From Candidatus Brocadia sp. WS118 (lineage in GTDB: Bacteria; Planctomycetota; Brocadiia; Brocadiales; Brocadiaceae): a DNA stretch of 64,000 bases. Positions 62,502 to 64,000 of the stretch are shown piece by piece. Numbering within the stretch: the stretch's first letter is position 1; every line of letters begins with the position of its first letter. The stretch spans positions 62,001-126,000 of the forward strand of contig PHFX01000003.1 of the NCBI GenBank assembly GCA_007618135.1. Direction: 5' to 3'. A program made the position numbers and the translations under genes. The notes below the pieces were generated by a model, which searched no databases, was not told where the DNA came from, and saw only the letters and a list, made by a program, of their open reading frames with translations.

Positions 62502-63791
62502 ATGGCGGTAATATTACAGGTGGCCCTTGATTTTGTTGACCTTCACCGGGCAGTCAAGGTCGCTCAGGAATCGATTGAGGGGGGAGTGGATTGGCTGGAG
62601 ATAGGTACGCCGCTCATTAAAAGCGAAGGGATGAGCGCAATACGCCATTTTAGAACGTTGTTTCCCCATAAGACTTTGATCGCAGATATGAAGACTATGG
62701 ATGCTGGCCGTGCAGAAATGGAGATGGCTGCCAAGGCAGGCGCTGATATTGCTGTCGTTATGGCAGATGCACAGGATTCAACCATCAGGGAGTGTATCGA
62801 AACAGGAAAAAACTACGGCATAAAAATCTGCGTAGATTGTCTAAATGATGTCAAGATCGAAGACCGCGTTGCTGATATAGAGAAATGGGGTGCAGCCTAT
62901 ATTGCAGTTCATACCGCTATCGATGATCAAATGCTTGGAAAAACACCGTTCGATATCTTGCGCCGCATTTCCGGTAAAGTAAAAATACCCATTGCTGTTG
63001 CTGGCGGTATAAATTCTGAAAATGTAGTGGATGCTGTGAATGTTGGGGCAAGCATTATCATTGTCGGTGGATATATTACCAAGGCAAAGAATGCAAAGGC
63101 AGCAGCGGAAAGTATCAAAAGCGCTATTCAGGAAAACCGAAAGATTCCCACAACCCTCTTCAAGCGGGTAGCACGCGAAGGAGTTCGTGAAGCCCTTGAG
63201 AAGCTTTCTACAGCAAATATTTCGGATGGCAGTCATCGCGCAAAAGGCATTACCGAAGTATACCCCCTGTACCCAAATATCAAAATCGTTGGGAATGCTG
63301 TTACGGTTCGGACATATCCGGGCGATTGGGCAAAACCGGTCGAGGCTATCGATATTGCAAAGGAAGGAGAGGTGATTGTCATTGATGCAGGGGGGGCAGG
63401 TCCGGCGGTGTGGGGAGAACTGGCAACCCATAGCGCATTGCAGAAAAAGATTGGCGGTGCCGTGATCTGGGGGGCAACGCGGGATGTGGCAGAGATTAGA
63501 AAATTAAAATTTCCTGTCTTTACAAAGATGGTAATGCCAAGTGCCGGTGAACCAAAAGGATTTGGAGAAATTAATATTCCAATTTCTCTCTCAGGGGTAC
63601 GGGTCAATCCCGGAGACTGGATTGTGGGGGACGATGATGGGTTAATGGTAATTCCTCTGTCAGAGACGGATGTCTGGGTTAACCATGGTATGGACTGTCT
63701 GGAAAGAGAAAATAGGATACGGGAAGAGATCGTATCTCAAAAAAGTTCTTTAGGAAAAGTTATAGATGTGTTAAAATGGGAAAAGAAATAA
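62502..63791 (+). CDS. 3-hexulose-6-phosphate synthase fused to RraA-like domain
   Basis: A 429-aa fusion. Residues 1-210 are an OMPDC-fold HPS: LQVALDFVDLHRAVKVA, LIADMKTMDAGRAE (the DxKxxD catalytic motif), and IPIAVAGGINSENV. Residues ~225-429 are an RraA/MenG-like domain: ISDGSHRAKGI, GGAVIWGATRDVAEIRKL (Arg-Asp site) and PVFTKMVMPSA. The HPS part condenses formaldehyde with ribulose 5-phosphate or runs backward to supply pentose; the RraA-like part may be an aldolase. HPS-RraA fusions are known in archaea and anaerobes. Confidence 0.88.
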   Translation: MAVILQVALDFVDLHRAVKVAQESIEGGVDWLEIGTPLIKSEGMSAIRHFRTLFPHKTLIADMKTMDAGRAEMEMAAKAGADIAVVMADAQDSTIRECIETGKNYGIKICVDCLNDVKIEDRVADIEKWGAAYIAVHTAIDDQMLGKTPFDILRRISGKVKIPIAVAGGINSENVVDAVNVGASIIIVGGYITKAKNAKAAAESIKSAIQENRKIPTTLFKRVAREGVREALEKLSTANISDGSHRAKGITEVYPLYPNIKIVGNAVTVRTYPGDWAKPVEAIDIAKEGEVIVIDAGGAGPAVWGELATHSALQKKIGGAVIWGATRDVAEIRKLKFPVFTKMVMPSAGEPKGFGEINIPISLSGVRVNPGDWIVGDDDGLMVIPLSETDVWVNHGMDCLERENRIREEIVSQKSSLGKVIDVLKWEKK

Positions 63792-63831
63792 TTAGGAAAG
63801 AGAATCAAAGATTCAGTCAGGTATATAAAGA

Positions 63832-64000
63832 ATGAAATGTGAGTCTTGTAATAAAAAGCATGCAACGGTGCATTTAACAGAGATTGTTGGTACGGTAAAA
63901 AAGGAACGGCATCTCTGCGAAGACTGTGCACAGGGTATCAATAAGCAGCTTGCCAAAATACCTTCTCCTACCGAAATACTGACAAGCCTCATTAATCAGG
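63832..64000 (+). CDS. mcsA: McsA-type protein arginine kinase activator (3' partial)
   Basis: The gene runs off the window. The visible 56 residues begin with MKCESCNKKHATVHLTEIV, then HLCEDCAQG: paired CxxC motifs of the McsA/UvrB-UvrC-motif zinc protein. McsA activates the McsB arginine kinase in protein quality control. The C-terminal UvrBC motif would lie beyond the window. Confidence 0.75.
   Translation, partial: MKCESCNKKHATVHLTEIVGTVKKERHLCEDCAQGINKQLAKIPSPTEILTSLINQ

Overview
The window looks like a chromosomal segment of a strictly anaerobic or microaerophilic Gram-negative-type bacterium with about 40% GC by eye. The best guess is a planctomycete of the anammox group (Brocadia/Kuenenia-like). 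The support is circumstantial: a Wood-Ljungdahl-type metV-metF module with an FAD/Fe-S/MvhD-like partner, a two-headed acyl-CoA dehydratase activase, a flavodiiron O2-scavenging protein, an aspartate oxidase whose N-terminus resembles planctomycete homologues as I remember them, and many interspersed palindromic repeats. No rRNA, tRNA or CRISPR was seen.

Layout. (1) 1-8930, housekeeping and redox: 5'-truncated activase/dehydratase protein, leuD, flavodiiron protein, ogg-type glycosylase (-), a secreted DUF1264 protein (-) and a small exported protein. (2) 8942-40735, a glycan island: about 29 genes on + (9236-37844) converge on four genes on - (40358-37919). It holds a carbamoyltransferase, two Wzx-type flippases, six glycosyltransferases, UDP-galactopyranose mutase, a WbuC-type cupin, an SDR, a split transketolase, a FkbM and a class I methyltransferase, two sulfotransferases and seven radical-SAM proteins (one B12-binding). 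Between them sit a RelE-type toxin-antitoxin pair, a HepT-MntA pair, a Nudix hydrolase and a repeat-bracketed GxxExxY gene. (3) 40745-44869 (-): STN+HEAT protein, phosphohexomutase with a Cys-rich head, Fe-S/FMN flavoprotein and UDP-glucuronate decarboxylase, which supplies nucleotide sugars. (4) 44972-52821 (+): nadB, a secreted protein, YjbQ, and the FAD/Fe-S/MvhD-metV-metF module. (5) 53054-59584: a large secreted beta-helix/Ig/HYR protein (-), an intact ISL3 element, a DUF4338 remnant, a GlcF-like Fe-S protein (-) and a poly-Asp secreted protein (-). (6) 60008-64000 (+): mutL, queD, a HPS-RraA fusion and the start of mcsA.

The most unusual signal is a pair of nearly identical elements of about 150 bp at 8942-9103 and, inverted, at 40572-40735. 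They bound the glycan island. Each has an AT-rich stretch, a TTGACA-17-TTAAAT promoter, two AAACGTTT palindromes 16 bp apart at the start site, a conserved 13-nt-loop hairpin and a terminator-like GC hairpin. Both face inward, one ahead of the first gene of each arm, and the first gene of the - arm encodes a winged-helix regulator. I read this as a dedicated promoter/operator/attenuator pair coordinating both arms, or as two copies of an unrecognised small RNA gene. How the island works is inferred: sugar nucleotides are made and altered (mutase, SDR, transketolase, radical-SAM enzymes), assembled by the glycosyltransferases, flipped, and decorated with carbamoyl, methyl and sulfate groups into a cell-surface or S-layer glycan.
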